Assembly: GCF_004684085.1 (NCBI RefSeq)
Contig: NZ_SRHZ01000076.1
Location: 1-43,813 of the forward strand
Origin: Stenotrophomonas maltophilia
GTDB taxonomy: Bacteria > Pseudomonadota > Gammaproteobacteria > Xanthomonadales > Xanthomonadaceae
Reading direction: 5' to 3'
Length of the DNA: 43,813 nucleotides
Shown: one piece after another, positions 24,043 through 34,478 of the stretch
How positions within the stretch are numbered: the stretch's first letter is position 1
Layout: every line of letters begins with the position of its first letter
Notes under the pieces: model-generated
What the model was told of the DNA's origin: nothing
What the model saw: the letters and a program-made list of their open reading frames with translations, nothing else
The model's database searches: none
Made by a program: the position numbers and the translations under genes

Positions 24043-25488
24043 TCAGCAGTCGATCGTGCCGTGTGCGCCGCCTTCGTCATCGAGCACATGTACATGCAGG
24101 ACCACCCGGTTGCGGCCGGCGCGCTTGGCGGCGTACAGGCCGGCATCGGCATCGGCCAGCAGCTGGTCCGCGCTGGCCAGTGCCGGTGGATGCAGGTAGC
24201 TCACACCAACGCTGATGCTGACCCGCCCCTCCGGCAACGGCAGCACTTCCACTGCCTCGCGCAGGCGTTCGGCCAGTGCCAGCACGCCCGACAGCGGGCT
24301 TGCCGGTACGATCACCGCGAATTCTTCGCCGCCATAACGCGCAACGCTGTCGCCAGCGCGACCGGCGATGCCCTTCAACACCGCAGCCACGGTCTGCAGG
24401 CAACGGTCTCCGGCGGGATGACCGTGCTGGTCGTTGAACGCCTTGAAGTGATCGATGTCCACCAGCAGCAGGCCCAGCTCGCTGCCACTGCGCCGCGCAC
24501 GGTTCCACTCGGCCAGCAGCAGTGCATCGAACTCGCGGCGGTTGGCAACACCGGTCAGGCCGTCCTGCCGCGCCAGCTGGTCCAGGCCAGCCTGGCGTTC
24601 CATCAGATCGGTCTGCAGCAGGATGCTGCGCAGGCCGAAGCCCAGCGTCGCCACCACGAACCCGCTGAGCGCCAACGGTCGGGCGTGGTCCACCACCAGC
24701 GTACCAACCACCAGCAGCAGCAACGGCAGGATCATCGGACCCGCGGCCTGTACCGTGCGCGCCAGCCGTGGGTGCGGCACTGAGCCGGGCACCGGTGCCT
24801 GGCTCAGCGCCAGCAACGCCAGCAGCAGGAACGGCAGGTCGATCAACAGATCGTTATAGGCACCGAAAGAATCTTCCGAGGTGTAGTGGTTGATGTAATA
24901 GGCCACCAGCAGGTAGGCCACCGCATACAGCGCCAACGCACGGAAGAAGCTGCGCCGCTCGGGTACATCGCCAGCCAACCAGCGCACCACCGCGAAGCCG
25001 GCAATGCACAGGTTCTGGATATCGAACATGCGTTGCATGTTGGACAACGCGTGGTCGTCGATGTCCACGCGGGCGGCGAACGACTGCGCGTGCACAAAGA
25101 ACAGCACGCCCAGCAAGGCGGCCATCGCCGCATCGATCAGGCTGATGCTCGACCGCTCGCGACGCGCACGGGCCAGAATGAACACCAGCGGCACGCCGTA
25201 CAGCACATACAGGAACAGGCTGGCCTGCGGCGTGACGTCGGCACGGCCGGCACCGAGCGCGTCGACCATGTTGACCGCCATGCCCCCCGCCCATAGCAGC
25301 AACCCCAGCGCCGTGGCGCGCCAGCCCAGCGCGGCGCGGTCGCGGCGTGCCCGCCACAGGCAGGCGGCCGCCGCCAGCAACGGGGCACCGGTCAGGAACA
25401 CGAAGGAGCCCGCACCAGCGGGGTCCGGCCAAAGGGCCACGACCAGACCGTGGCACAGCACATACAGCAGCGCCAGCACTACCGGCAT
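24043..25488 (-). CDS. Membrane-bound diguanylate cyclase (GGDEF)
   Basis: A 481-residue protein with about eight to ten hydrophobic segments in residues 1-305, followed by a GGDEF domain. The domain has DGLTGVANRREF, the metal site LLLVDIDHFKAFND and the signature GGEEF (about 386-390). RAGD lies exactly five residues before GGEEF, so the inhibitory I-site is intact and the enzyme should be subject to c-di-GMP feedback. No EAL domain is present. The sensory part is not a named domain I can identify with certainty. ATG 25488 has GGGGGA upstream; a longer in-frame reading to 25548 has no supporting site. Confidence 0.93.
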   Translation of the reverse strand: MPVVLALLYVLCHGLVVALWPDPAGAGSFVFLTGAPLLAAAACLWRARRDRAALGWRATALGLLLWAGGMAVNMVDALGAGRADVTPQASLFLYVLYGVPLVFILARARRERSSISLIDAAMAALLGVLFFVHAQSFAARVDIDDHALSNMQRMFDIQNLCIAGFAVVRWLAGDVPERRSFFRALALYAVAYLLVAYYINHYTSEDSFGAYNDLLIDLPFLLLALLALSQAPVPGSVPHPRLARTVQAAGPMILPLLLLVVGTLVVDHARPLALSGFVVATLGFGLRSILLQTDLMERQAGLDQLARQDGLTGVANRREFDALLLAEWNRARRSGSELGLLLVDIDHFKAFNDQHGHPAGDRCLQTVAAVLKGIAGRAGDSVARYGGEEFAVIVPASPLSGVLALAERLREAVEVLPLPEGRVSISVGVSYLHPPALASADQLLADADAGLYAAKRAGRNRVVLHVHVLDDEGGAHGTIDC

Positions 25489-25553
25489 GCATCCCCCGAT
25501 CCGCAAGGCCGTATGGGCGCACGATAGCCCTGCCCGCGCCACGGCCACGTAAA

Positions 25554-25626
25554 AAAAGGGGACGGAGGGGATTAAGTCGTTTGCGGCACAGCGGCAAATG
25601 CGACTTAATCCCCTCCGTCCCCTTTT
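25554..25626 (-). terminator. Rho-independent terminator from a 26-bp perfect inverted repeat
   Basis: The arms 25554-25579 and 25601-25626 are perfectly complementary. They contain ggggacggaggggattaag, with a further tttgc/gcaaa pairing inside the loop. On the minus strand the stem is followed by seven T (complement of aaaaaaa at 25551-25557). It begins 11 bases past the fghA stop, so it should end the formaldehyde operon. The element has the look of a dispersed repeat that is seen widely in Xanthomonadaceae genomes, from memory. Confidence 0.85.
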
Positions 25627-25636
25627 CCGGAGGCCG

Positions 25637-26467
25637 TCAGCCGTGCAGGGCGCGGGCGTGGTGGGCGATGTGCTCGCCGATGAAGCTGGCGATGAAGTAG
25701 TAGCTGTGGTCGTAGCCCGGCTGCAGGCGCAGGGTCAGCGGGTGCTCGGCCGCATCGCAGGCCTGCCGCAGGCGCTGCGGCTGCAGCTGTGTCTGCAGGA
25801 ACTCATCGGCGTCGCCTTGGTCGACCAGCAACGGCAGTCGCTCACTGGCTATGGCGATCAGTTCGCTGGCATCCCACCGTGCCCAGTCGGCCGGGTTGTC
25901 CCCGAGGTAGGCATGGAACGCCTTCTGTCCCCACGGCACATGACTGGGCGCAACGATCGGCGAGAACGCCGACACGCTGCGGTACCGCCCCGGGTTGCGC
26001 AGGGCGATCACCAGCGCACCGTGACCACCCATCGAGTGGCCGCTGATGCCACGCGCATCGGTGACCGGGAAACTCGCCTCGATCAGTGCCGGCAGCTCCT
26101 GCGCCACGTAGTCGTGCATGCGGTAGTGCTTCGCCCACGGCGCACGGCTGGCATTGAGGTAGAACCCCGCGCCCTTGCCGATGTCATAGCCGTCGGCGTC
26201 GGCCACGTCATCGCCGCGCGGGCTGGTGTCGGGCGCGACGATGATCACGCCGTGCTCGGCCGCATAGCGCTGCGCGCCGGCCTTGGTAATGAAATTCTGC
26301 TCGGTGCAGGTCAGGCCGCTCAGCCAGTACAGCACCGGCAGCGTCTGCGTTTCCGCCTGCGGTGGCAGGTACACGGCGAACTGCATGTCGCAGCCCAGCG
26401 TGGTGGAATGATGGCGGTAGACGTCCTGCCAGCCGCCGAAACAGGCGCGGTGTTCGATGCGTTCCAT
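25637..26467 (-). CDS. fghA: S-formylglutathione hydrolase
   Basis: A 276-residue alpha/beta hydrolase (esterase D family) that converts S-formylglutathione to formate and glutathione, the last step of glutathione-dependent formaldehyde detoxification. It has the oxyanion/entrance segment WLSGLTCTEQNFITKAGAQR (in parts), the nucleophile elbow GHSMGGHG (Ser145), the catalytic Asp in DQGDADEF (about 219-222) and His254 in GYDHSYYF. It is the last gene of frmR-frmA-yqcC-fghA, separated from yqcC by 63 bases containing SMAG repeats. The 3' end is followed at once by a strong terminator. Confidence 0.97.
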   Translation of the reverse strand: MERIEHRACFGGWQDVYRHHSTTLGCDMQFAVYLPPQAETQTLPVLYWLSGLTCTEQNFITKAGAQRYAAEHGVIIVAPDTSPRGDDVADADGYDIGKGAGFYLNASRAPWAKHYRMHDYVAQELPALIEASFPVTDARGISGHSMGGHGALVIALRNPGRYRSVSAFSPIVAPSHVPWGQKAFHAYLGDNPADWARWDASELIAIASERLPLLVDQGDADEFLQTQLQPQRLRQACDAAEHPLTLRLQPGYDHSYYFIASFIGEHIAHHARALHG

Positions 26468-26508
26468 GGTGCTCTCCTGCGCGGCGCGTCAGCGCACGCG
26501 TGCTTCTG

Positions 26509-26551
26509 GTAGATGCCGACCGTGGTCGGCTTATCCACGCACGGCGTGGAT
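26509..26551. repeat. Two abutting SMAG palindromes, one inside a gene end
   Basis: A forward unit (26509-26530, gtag then atgccgaccgtggtcggc) is followed by a reversed unit lacking its ctac edge (26533-26551, atccacgcacggcgtggat). The second one encodes the C-terminal residues and is continuous with the TAA stop of the yqcC-like gene. Confidence 0.75.
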
Positions 26552-26890
26552 GCCTTTGTTGATCAGTTCATCCAGCTGCGCCAGCAGGCGCAGCAACGGT
26601 TCCACGCCAGGCTGGCCATCCAGATTGCGATAGGCCGCCACGGCCACATCGCTGCGCGGCGGCCACTGCCCGGCCGCGCGCGCCTCGTAAAGGCGCGGCA
26701 GGAATACCTGCGCAAGCCACTGCTCGAACGGCATGCCATCGTCGCTGCCGAAGGCCGAGGTCACCGCACGCGGAGGCCCCACCTCGCCCACTACCCAGCC
26801 CAGCGCACGCAGCGCCTGCTCGATCGGGGCCACCAGGGCCGCGCGCGGGTCTTCCGCACGCGGCCGGCGCAGGGCATCCAGCCAGCCCAT
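26531..26890 (-). CDS. yqcC: YqcC family protein
   Basis: A 119-residue protein of the small YqcC (DUF446) family. The hallmark PFEQWLAQVFLPRL (about 54-67) and the C-terminal LLRLLAQLDELIN helix align with E. coli YqcC, whose gene sits beside the tRNA pseudouridine synthase gene truC. Function unknown. Here it lies inside the formaldehyde operon, between frmA (8 bases upstream) and fghA. The last residues (IHAVRG, then TAA) come from a SMAG repeat, so the native C-terminus has probably been replaced or extended. The N-terminus (MGWLDALRRPRAED) is also longer than in E. coli. Confidence 0.85.
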   Translation of the reverse strand: MGWLDALRRPRAEDPRAALVAPIEQALRALGWVVGEVGPPRAVTSAFGSDDGMPFEQWLAQVFLPRLYEARAAGQWPPRSDVAVAAYRNLDGQPGVEPLLRLLAQLDELINKGIHAVRG

Positions 26891-26898
26891 GACGCGGC

Positions 26899-28343
<1,445 letters not shown>

Positions 28344-28361
28344 GCCAAGCCATCCAGAAAC

Positions 28362-28380
28362 TATACTGGGGGATAGTATA
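28362..28380. promoter_or_regulatory. FrmR operator overlapping frm promoter
   Basis: TATACT-GGGGGAT-AGTATA is a perfect 6-base dyad with a G-tract centre, the layout known for CsoR/RcnR/FrmR sites. It lies 18 bases upstream of the frmR start. On the minus strand TATAGT (28360-28365 complement) would be the -10 box, so bound FrmR would cover the promoter. Confidence 0.85.
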
Positions 28381-28553
28381 CACACGACACCGGAGGAAGC
28401 CACGCAGCGCGGCGCCCCGCCCTTTGATGACGCCAGCGATGGAAAAATGAATGAATCATAAATAGATTCAAATGTTACTTTTTCATGACGTAGGGTGTCG
28501 CTTATGCCTCTGCGTTTATCCCTGAGTCACATTGGCGTGACCAGGGAGAGATC

Positions 28554-31500
28554 ATGTACCGACCGTTGTTCGCACGCAGTCGCTTGTCTGTCGCACTGGG
28601 TTCGGCGCTGATGCTGGTGGCGGCCTCGCCGGCCATGGCGCAGCAGGCCACCGCGCAGGAACAGAAAGCCGAGCCTGCCAGCACCAAGACCCCCGTGCAG
28701 TTGGACAGGGTGACCGTCACCGGCTCGCGCATCTACCGCGCCGGCTTCGACACACTGGAGCCCGCGGCGGTGGTCAGCCGTGAATCGATCGAGAACTATG
28801 GCGACACCAACCTCATCGATGCGGTAACCCGGATTCCCGGCGTCAGCGCGGGCGTCAGTTCGCGTGGCGACCAGGCTGGCTTCGGTGCCGGCGTCAATTT
28901 CGCCAGCAAGTTCGGCCTGGGCAGCAATCGCCTGCTCACCCTGGTCAACGGCCGCCGCTTCGTGACCTCCACGCCGCCCACCATCTTTGGTGCGGGTGGC
29001 GGCTCTGGCATCCAGGTCGACATGAACGCCATTCCCAGCGTCATGGTGCAACGCATTGAAAGCCTGAGCGTGGGCGGCGCCCCCACCTACGGATCGGATG
29101 CCATTTCCGGCGTCAACAACATCATCCTCCGCGACAAGTTCGATGGCGCCGAAGTGGAACTGGGCTACGGCAGAACCAGCAAGAACGACAACGAACGCTA
29201 CTCCTGGTCGGCCATCTTCGGTACCGACTTCGCCGATGGGCGCGGCCATATCGTGGTCGCCGCGGAGTTGGACAACGCCGATGGTGTGAACGCCCTGCAA
29301 CGCGACTTCTACCGCCAGGGCTACAGCCTGCAGGCCAACCCCACCGCAGCCAATGCACGGAACTTCCAGCCCTGGCGCCAGCCGACCAATGATGGTCGCA
29401 TCGACGGCAGCATTCCATTCAACACCGGGCCGGCCGACGGCATCCCCGACCAGGTCTGGATCCGCAACCGGCGCATCGCCAGCATGACCTTCGGTGGCCT
29501 GGTGATGCCGGCCACCGGCAGCTACACGCGCAACGGCCTGGGCGACATCCTCGGCTTCGGCCCGAACAACAAACTGTGGCAGTTCAACAACGAGGGCAAG
29601 CTGGTCGAATTCAACCCCGGTACCAGCTACGCGGGCGGCAACGCCTCCGGCGGTGACGGCCTGAACCTGTTCGAGACGGTGCCGCTGATTGCCGACCTCG
29701 AACGACGCTCGGTGTACTCCACCGGCAGCTTCGACTTCACCGACAACGTGCGCGGCTTCTTCGAGCTTTCGCGATATGAAGCAACCGCCCGCGAAACCCT
29801 GGACCAGAACGTCTACAACGCCGTGTCCTTCGGCAACGCGCGCCTGGATGGCGGTGGTGCCGCCAGCGGTGCACTGACCTTCAGCGCCAGCAATCCGTTC
29901 CTGAGTGCGGAAACCCGCAAGATCCTTGCCGACAACGGCATCACCTCGTTCCGCCTGTCGCGTTCCTCACGCGACCTGTCGATGAACAACGCCAGCACCG
30001 AAACCCGCCTGACCCGCGCGGTGCTCGGCCTGAGCGGCTTCTTCGAGGTCGGAAAGCGCAGCTTCAACTGGGAAGCCAGCGTCACCCATGGCCGTGGTGA
30101 CTTCGACTACCTCGGCACCGGCCTGATCCAGCAGAACTTCATCAATGCGATCAACGTCACCACCGACGCCAGCGGGCGCATCGTCTGTGATGCCACCCGC
30201 CCGGGCACCACGGCCGATGCGAACTGCCGCCCGCTGAATCTGTTCGGCGAGAACCAGGCGTCGCGCGAAGCCCTGGACTATGTCTCCACCCGGACCGTGG
30301 CCAAGGCGCAGACCCGACAGACCGTCATCAACGCGTCGGTATCCGGTGGCCTGTTCGATCTTCCGGGCGGTGAGCTGTCCGCGGCGGCCGGCTTCGAACA
30401 CCGCCGCGAAGAAGGCTCCTTCACCCCCAGCGAGTACCAGCGCCTGGGCCAGGGCCGCTCGGTGCCGACCCAGGCGGCGGAAGGCAAGTACCACACCAAT
30501 GAAGTGTTCGCCGAAGTGCTGGCACCGCTGTTCAGTCCCGACTGGGATATCCCGGGCCTGCATCGCCTGGACCTGACCGCCAAGTTCCGCCGGGTCGACA
30601 ATTCCGTTGCCGGCGCGTTCAATGCGTTCACCTACGGCATCCAGTACGAGCCGATTGCCGGCCTTCAGCTGCGCGGCAACAAGACCCAGTCACTGCGCGC
30701 GCCCTCCATCGCCGAGCTCTACACCACCCAGCAGCCGGCCTACTACAACATCCCGGAAGTGTGCTCGCTGGACAATATCAGCGGCGGCTCCAATCCTGCG
30801 GTGCGGCGCCGCAACTGCCAGGCGTTCTTCGCGGCCTACCCGGGGGCTGACCCGAACACCTTCCGCCAGCAGCCGACCAATACGCTGGGCTCGACCAACG
30901 GCAGCACCCGCCTGCAGAACGAAACGGCGAAGTCGTGGACGGCCGGCATCGTGTTCGCACCGGAATGGATCCCGGGCCTGCGCGTGGCCGCAGACTGGTA
31001 TGACATCAAGATCAGCAACGTGATCACGTCGCTGAGCGCCAACGACATCATCACCGGCTGCTTCGACAATGCCGATTTCAATGCTGCCAACGTGCCCAAC
31101 GCCAACCGCTTCTGCGGCCTGGTGACGCGGGATCCGAGCACCGGCGTGGCCACCGACATCAAGACCGAGTATGGCAACGGCCCGGTGCTGATGTTCCGCG
31201 GCTGGACCGCCGAAGTCGGCTACCGCTGGGACCTGTCGCGCTTCGGCGTGCTGGACCTGGACTTCTACGGCTACATGCCGAAGAACCGCGGCCAGGCTGC
31301 GAACCGGGACGTGCCGTTTGTCGAACAGGCGGGCAGCTTCAACGAACCCAAGCGCCAGTTCCGCTGGACCGCCCAGCATCGTATCGGCAACTGGAATTAT
31401 GGCGTGGCCTCCAACTACACCAGCCGCGCCCAGTACACGATGACCGATACCCCGGAAAGCCGTCAGTACTTCTACCGTGACAGCTGGACCACCTGGGACG

Positions 31501-31643
31501 CCAACGTCACCTACCGCATCACCGACGCCGCACGCGTCACGTTGTCGGTGATCAACGTGGGCGACGACATTGGCCCGTTCCCCTATGTGCTGGATTCACT
31601 GGGCCGTCGCTACATGGCCAGCCTGCGCTACAACTTCAAGTAG
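28554..31643 (+). CDS. TonB-dependent outer-membrane receptor
   Basis: A 1029-residue receptor with a Sec signal peptide (cleavage near AMA-QQ, about 29). A TonB box-like stretch (LDRVTVTGSRI, about 50-60) precedes the plug (LIDAVTRIPGVSAG, SNRLLTLVNGRRFV, IESLSVGGAPTYGSDAISGVNNII in parts; about 60-185). A 22-strand barrel follows, ending in RRYMASLRYNFK. The 'TVTGSRI' start and its length are typical of the large xanthomonad receptors for plant or peptide nutrients. No transporter, sigma factor or enzyme is adjacent, so the substrate is unknown. GGGAGAG precedes the ATG. The 170 bases upstream contain an A/T-rich stretch (28437-28490), probably the promoter. Confidence 0.95.
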   Translation: MYRPLFARSRLSVALGSALMLVAASPAMAQQATAQEQKAEPASTKTPVQLDRVTVTGSRIYRAGFDTLEPAAVVSRESIENYGDTNLIDAVTRIPGVSAGVSSRGDQAGFGAGVNFASKFGLGSNRLLTLVNGRRFVTSTPPTIFGAGGGSGIQVDMNAIPSVMVQRIESLSVGGAPTYGSDAISGVNNIILRDKFDGAEVELGYGRTSKNDNERYSWSAIFGTDFADGRGHIVVAAELDNADGVNALQRDFYRQGYSLQANPTAANARNFQPWRQPTNDGRIDGSIPFNTGPADGIPDQVWIRNRRIASMTFGGLVMPATGSYTRNGLGDILGFGPNNKLWQFNNEGKLVEFNPGTSYAGGNASGGDGLNLFETVPLIADLERRSVYSTGSFDFTDNVRGFFELSRYEATARETLDQNVYNAVSFGNARLDGGGAASGALTFSASNPFLSAETRKILADNGITSFRLSRSSRDLSMNNASTETRLTRAVLGLSGFFEVGKRSFNWEASVTHGRGDFDYLGTGLIQQNFINAINVTTDASGRIVCDATRPGTTADANCRPLNLFGENQASREALDYVSTRTVAKAQTRQTVINASVSGGLFDLPGGELSAAAGFEHRREEGSFTPSEYQRLGQGRSVPTQAAEGKYHTNEVFAEVLAPLFSPDWDIPGLHRLDLTAKFRRVDNSVAGAFNAFTYGIQYEPIAGLQLRGNKTQSLRAPSIAELYTTQQPAYYNIPEVCSLDNISGGSNPAVRRRNCQAFFAAYPGADPNTFRQQPTNTLGSTNGSTRLQNETAKSWTAGIVFAPEWIPGLRVAADWYDIKISNVITSLSANDIITGCFDNADFNAANVPNANRFCGLVTRDPSTGVATDIKTEYGNGPVLMFRGWTAEVGYRWDLSRFGVLDLDFYGYMPKNRGQAANRDVPFVEQAGSFNEPKRQFRWTAQHRIGNWNYGVASNYTSRAQYTMTDTPESRQYFYRDSWTTWDANVTYRITDAARVTLSVINVGDDIGPFPYVLDSLGRRYMASLRYNFK

Positions 31644-31665
31644 GCCAGGCGCAGGGATTTCACAG

Positions 31666-31690
31666 GCGGAGCCCGGTGTACGGGCCCCGC
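31666..31690. terminator. Hairpin between receptor and LysR gene ends
   Basis: GCGGaGCCCG-gtgta-CGGGCcCCGC is a 10-bp stem with one mismatch. It lies 22 bases after the receptor stop and directly abuts the LysR stop codon on the other strand. No T-run follows on the plus strand. It probably serves both convergent genes. Confidence 0.55.
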
Positions 31691-32596
31691 TCAATCAAAC
31701 AAGCCTTGTTCCGCCAACCGGGTCAACTCATCCACCACATAGCGCACCTTCGGCCGCAGGTGCCGGGTTGGCGGCCACAGCGCATGGATGTCGATATGCC
31801 GTTGCATGTGCGCGTCCAGCACCGAGTGCAGCGCGCCGGAATCCAGATGGCGGCGTACCAGTGAAATGGGCATCTGGCAGATGCCGAGGCCAGCGATGGC
31901 CGCTTCGATCACCGCATCGCCATCATTGAGTTGATAGGGCGCACTGGGAATGAACGTTCCGTCGTCCTGCTCGCTGCCGATCCGCCACCAGACCGGTTGG
32001 CCATGGCGGAAGCCGACGATGCTGCGGTGCTGCGCCAGTTCTTCCACCGTGCGCGGCACGCCGTGTGCCTGCAGGTACTCCGGTGATGCGCAGGTGACCA
32101 GCCGCTGGCGACCCAGCCGCCGCGCGACCAGGTGCTCTGCATGATGCAGCCCGCCGAAGCGGATCAGCAGGTCGATGCCCTCTTCGACCGGATCGACGAA
32201 GTGATCGGTGAAGGTCATCGTCAACTGCAGGTCCGGGTACCGCCGGCACAACCGCAGCAGCACCGGCAACACCACCAGCCGCCCGAACGAGGACGGCATG
32301 TCGATGCGCAGCCGCCCGCTGGGCAGGCCGGCCGAACCCAGGCAAGCCTCGGCCGCGGAGATCTCTTCCAGCGCCGCCGCACACGAGGCGTAGTACGCCT
32401 CGCCATCGGTGGTCAGCGCGATGCGACGCGTGGTGCGGTGGAACAGGCGCACACCCAGCCGTGCTTCCAGCCGCGCGATGGCCTTGCCCACTGCCGAGCG
32501 CGAGATGCCCAGCGTGTCGGCAGCTTCGGTGAAGCTACCCGAGCGTGCGGTGGTGACGAAGGTCACCAGGCCATTCAAGGATTCCAGCGGCAGCAT
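31691..32596 (-). CDS. LysR-family regulator, divergent from Old Yellow Enzyme
   Basis: A 301-residue LTTR. The N-terminal HTH is SFTEAADTLGISRSAVGKAIARLE (in parts; about 21-44), then a wing LGVRLFHRTTRRIALT, then a substrate-binding domain starting at RLRIDMPSSFGRLVVLPVL. This is the CrgA-like subgroup. ATG 32596 has GGGGTG upstream; a GTG three codons earlier (32605) is possible. It is divergent from the flavin enreductase gene, so it most likely controls that gene. Confidence 0.92.
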   Translation of the reverse strand: MLPLESLNGLVTFVTTARSGSFTEAADTLGISRSAVGKAIARLEARLGVRLFHRTTRRIALTTDGEAYYASCAAALEEISAAEACLGSAGLPSGRLRIDMPSSFGRLVVLPVLLRLCRRYPDLQLTMTFTDHFVDPVEEGIDLLIRFGGLHHAEHLVARRLGRQRLVTCASPEYLQAHGVPRTVEELAQHRSIVGFRHGQPVWWRIGSEQDDGTFIPSAPYQLNDGDAVIEAAIAGLGICQMPISLVRRHLDSGALHSVLDAHMQRHIDIHALWPPTRHLRPKVRYVVDELTRLAEQGLFD

Positions 32597-32612
32597 CGTT
32601 CGCACCCCATTG

Positions 32613-32627
32613 GGGACAAATAGTCCC
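32613..32627. promoter_or_regulatory. Dyad in LysR/OYE intergenic region
   Basis: GGGAC-AAATA-GTCCC is a perfect 5-base dyad 17 bases from the LysR start and about 90 bases upstream of the enzyme start. It is a candidate autoregulatory LysR recognition site. Confidence 0.5.
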
Positions 32628-32715
32628 GCACAAAGGGAGATCGAAGCGCTTTATGCATCCACATGTCAACTCCATCCTGTGTGCATCGCGCCGCTGGCGC
32701 CTCCCCCGCACCGAG

Positions 32716-33828
32716 ATGACCGACATGACCGCCGCCCTCTTCCGCCCGTTCGACCTGTCAGGAACCGCCCTGCGCAACCGCATCGCGATGGCCCCGATGA
32801 CCCGCGCCCGCAACCCCGGCGCCGTGGCCAACGCGCTGACCGCCCAGTACTACCGCCAGCGCGCCAGCGCCGGCCTGATCATCAGCGAAGGCACCCCGGT
32901 CTCGCCGCAGGGCCAAGGCTACATCGACGTGCCGGGTATTTGGTCGGCCGAGCAGGTCGCCGGGTGGAAACTGGTCACCGAGGCCGTGCATGCCGCGCAG
33001 GGCACGATCTTCGCCCAGCTCTGGCACGTCGGTCGTATGTCGCATTCCTCGCTGCAACCCAACGGTGGCCAGCCGGTCAGTGCCGGCACCCGCCCGGTCG
33101 CCAGCGCACCGAAGAACACCTCGTTCGTCTATCTGGACGACGGCAGCCGCGGCCACGCCGATCCCACCCCGGCGCGCGCACTGGAGACTGCAGAGATTCC
33201 CGGCATCGTCGACGATTTCGTGCGCGGGGCGGACAACGCCATCGCCGCCGGTTTTGACGGCATCGAGCTGCACGCGGCCAACGGGTACCTGTTCGAACAG
33301 TTCCTCAACCCGCTCATCAACCAGCGCGATGATCGCTACGGCGGTTCACTGCCCAATCGCGCGCGCTTGATCCTGGACACCGTCGATGCAATGGCCCAGC
33401 ACATCGGCGCGCATCGCATCGGCGTGCGCCTGGCACCGAACAACCTCACCTTCGACATGCCGTTCTACCCCGACAACGAAGCCACGTATCTGTACCTGGC
33501 CGAGGAACTGGGCAAGCGCGGCTTGGCCTATGTGCACCTCAACGACAACCTGCAGGCGGGGCAGTCGGTGCTGGGCGAGGCGTTCCTGCAGCAGTTCAAG
33601 CAGGCCTACGGTGGCACCGTGATCCTGGCAGGTGGCATGACCCGCGGGCGCGCAATGCAGCTGGTCGAAGCCGGCACCATCGACCTGGCCGCGTTTGGCC
33701 AGCCATTCATCGCCAACCCGGATCTGGTCGAGCGCCTGCAGCACGACGTCGCACTGGCCATGCCCGACCGCAGCACCTATTACGGTGGCGGCGAAGCAGG
33801 CTACCTCGACTACCCGCGCGCACAGTAG
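32716..33828 (+). CDS. Old Yellow Enzyme family NADH:flavin oxidoreductase / enreductase
   Basis: A 370-residue FMN-dependent TIM barrel of the NemA/OYE group that reduces activated C=C bonds and nitro compounds with NAD(P)H. It has NRIAMAPMTRAR (about 21-32), QLWHVGR (101-107) and the substrate-binding pair His186/Asn189 in ELHAANGYL. The FMN phosphate region is ILAGGMTRG and the C-terminus is FIANPDLVERL. The start may be ATG 32716 or 32725. In E. coli the nemA gene is induced by electrophiles through NemR; here a divergent LysR gene takes that place. The stop TAG is part of a SMAG GTAG edge. Confidence 0.93.
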   Translation: MTDMTAALFRPFDLSGTALRNRIAMAPMTRARNPGAVANALTAQYYRQRASAGLIISEGTPVSPQGQGYIDVPGIWSAEQVAGWKLVTEAVHAAQGTIFAQLWHVGRMSHSSLQPNGGQPVSAGTRPVASAPKNTSFVYLDDGSRGHADPTPARALETAEIPGIVDDFVRGADNAIAAGFDGIELHAANGYLFEQFLNPLINQRDDRYGGSLPNRARLILDTVDAMAQHIGAHRIGVRLAPNNLTFDMPFYPDNEATYLYLAEELGKRGLAYVHLNDNLQAGQSVLGEAFLQQFKQAYGGTVILAGGMTRGRAMQLVEAGTIDLAAFGQPFIANPDLVERLQHDVALAMPDRSTYYGGGEAGYLDYPRAQ

Positions 33829-33848
33829 TTCCACGCCATGCGTGGAAG
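33825..33848. repeat. SMAG palindrome overlapping a stop codon
   Basis: gtag at 33825-33828 is followed by the palindrome ttccacgc-cat-gcgtggaa. The OYE stop codon TAG is bases 2-4 of this gtag. Confidence 0.75.
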
Positions 33849-33874
33849 CGGTGCGCCCCTTGCCGCGGAACGCG

Positions 33875-34444
33875 TTACGGCGCCTTCTCGACCTTGGTCG
33901 CATCCGAGTCGAAGGTCAGCACACGGGTGCTGATCTCACCCTTGGCCGAGTCCTTGCGGCTCAGCTCCAGCCGCCCCTGGTTGCCCTGCGCCACCAGGCT
34001 GGCGGCAAAGCTGCCCTCATTGGACAGCGCCGTGATCACGGCGGTGCCATCGGGCGCGACCCTCATGCCCGCCCGATCGCGAACCTTGTAGCCCACGCCA
34101 ACCGGTGCATCCAACGCCATTACCGCGCTGCCATTGGCCATGGTGCCGATGCCACCGCGCTCATCGCCCTTCGCATCGTAGATCGTCATGCCCGTTGCGC
34201 GTGAGTTGCGGGCAATATCACTGGAATCCTCGGCAATCTGCACGCGCGTGCGCCCTTCACTGTCGAGCACGGTCAGCTTGTAGGTACGGATCTCCGGCAC
34301 CACGCTGGCATCGGGCGTGGCCACGCTGGTCCCGATCAGGGCCAACGATGCGCCGAGCACGAGCATCGATGCCGCCAGCAGATTCCTGTGGCGCAGCCTG
34401 TGCTCCAGGCGTTCCAAGCGTATGGCTATATCCTGCTCATGCAT
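33875..34444 (-). CDS. Membrane-anchored hypothetical protein, paralogue B
   Basis: A 189-residue protein I cannot assign to a named family. A short charged N-terminus (MHEQDIAIRLERLEHRLRHR, coiled-coil-like) is followed by one membrane helix (about 21-42). A domain of likely beta structure then starts at VVPEIRTYKLTVLD and continues with GMTIYDAKGDERGGIGT and ALDAPVGVGYKVRDRAGM. The same blocks occur in the upstream neighbour, so the two are tandem paralogues. AAGGAG lies six bases before ATG 34444. The topology implies a periplasmic domain anchored at the N-terminus. Confidence 0.8.
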   Translation of the reverse strand: MHEQDIAIRLERLEHRLRHRNLLAASMLVLGASLALIGTSVATPDASVVPEIRTYKLTVLDSEGRTRVQIAEDSSDIARNSRATGMTIYDAKGDERGGIGTMANGSAVMALDAPVGVGYKVRDRAGMRVAPDGTAVITALSNEGSFAASLVAQGNQGRLELSRKDSAKGEISTRVLTFDSDATKVEKAP

Positions 34445-34478
34445 GTTGCGCTCCTTGGTTGGGTCTGTGGTTGTTCCG

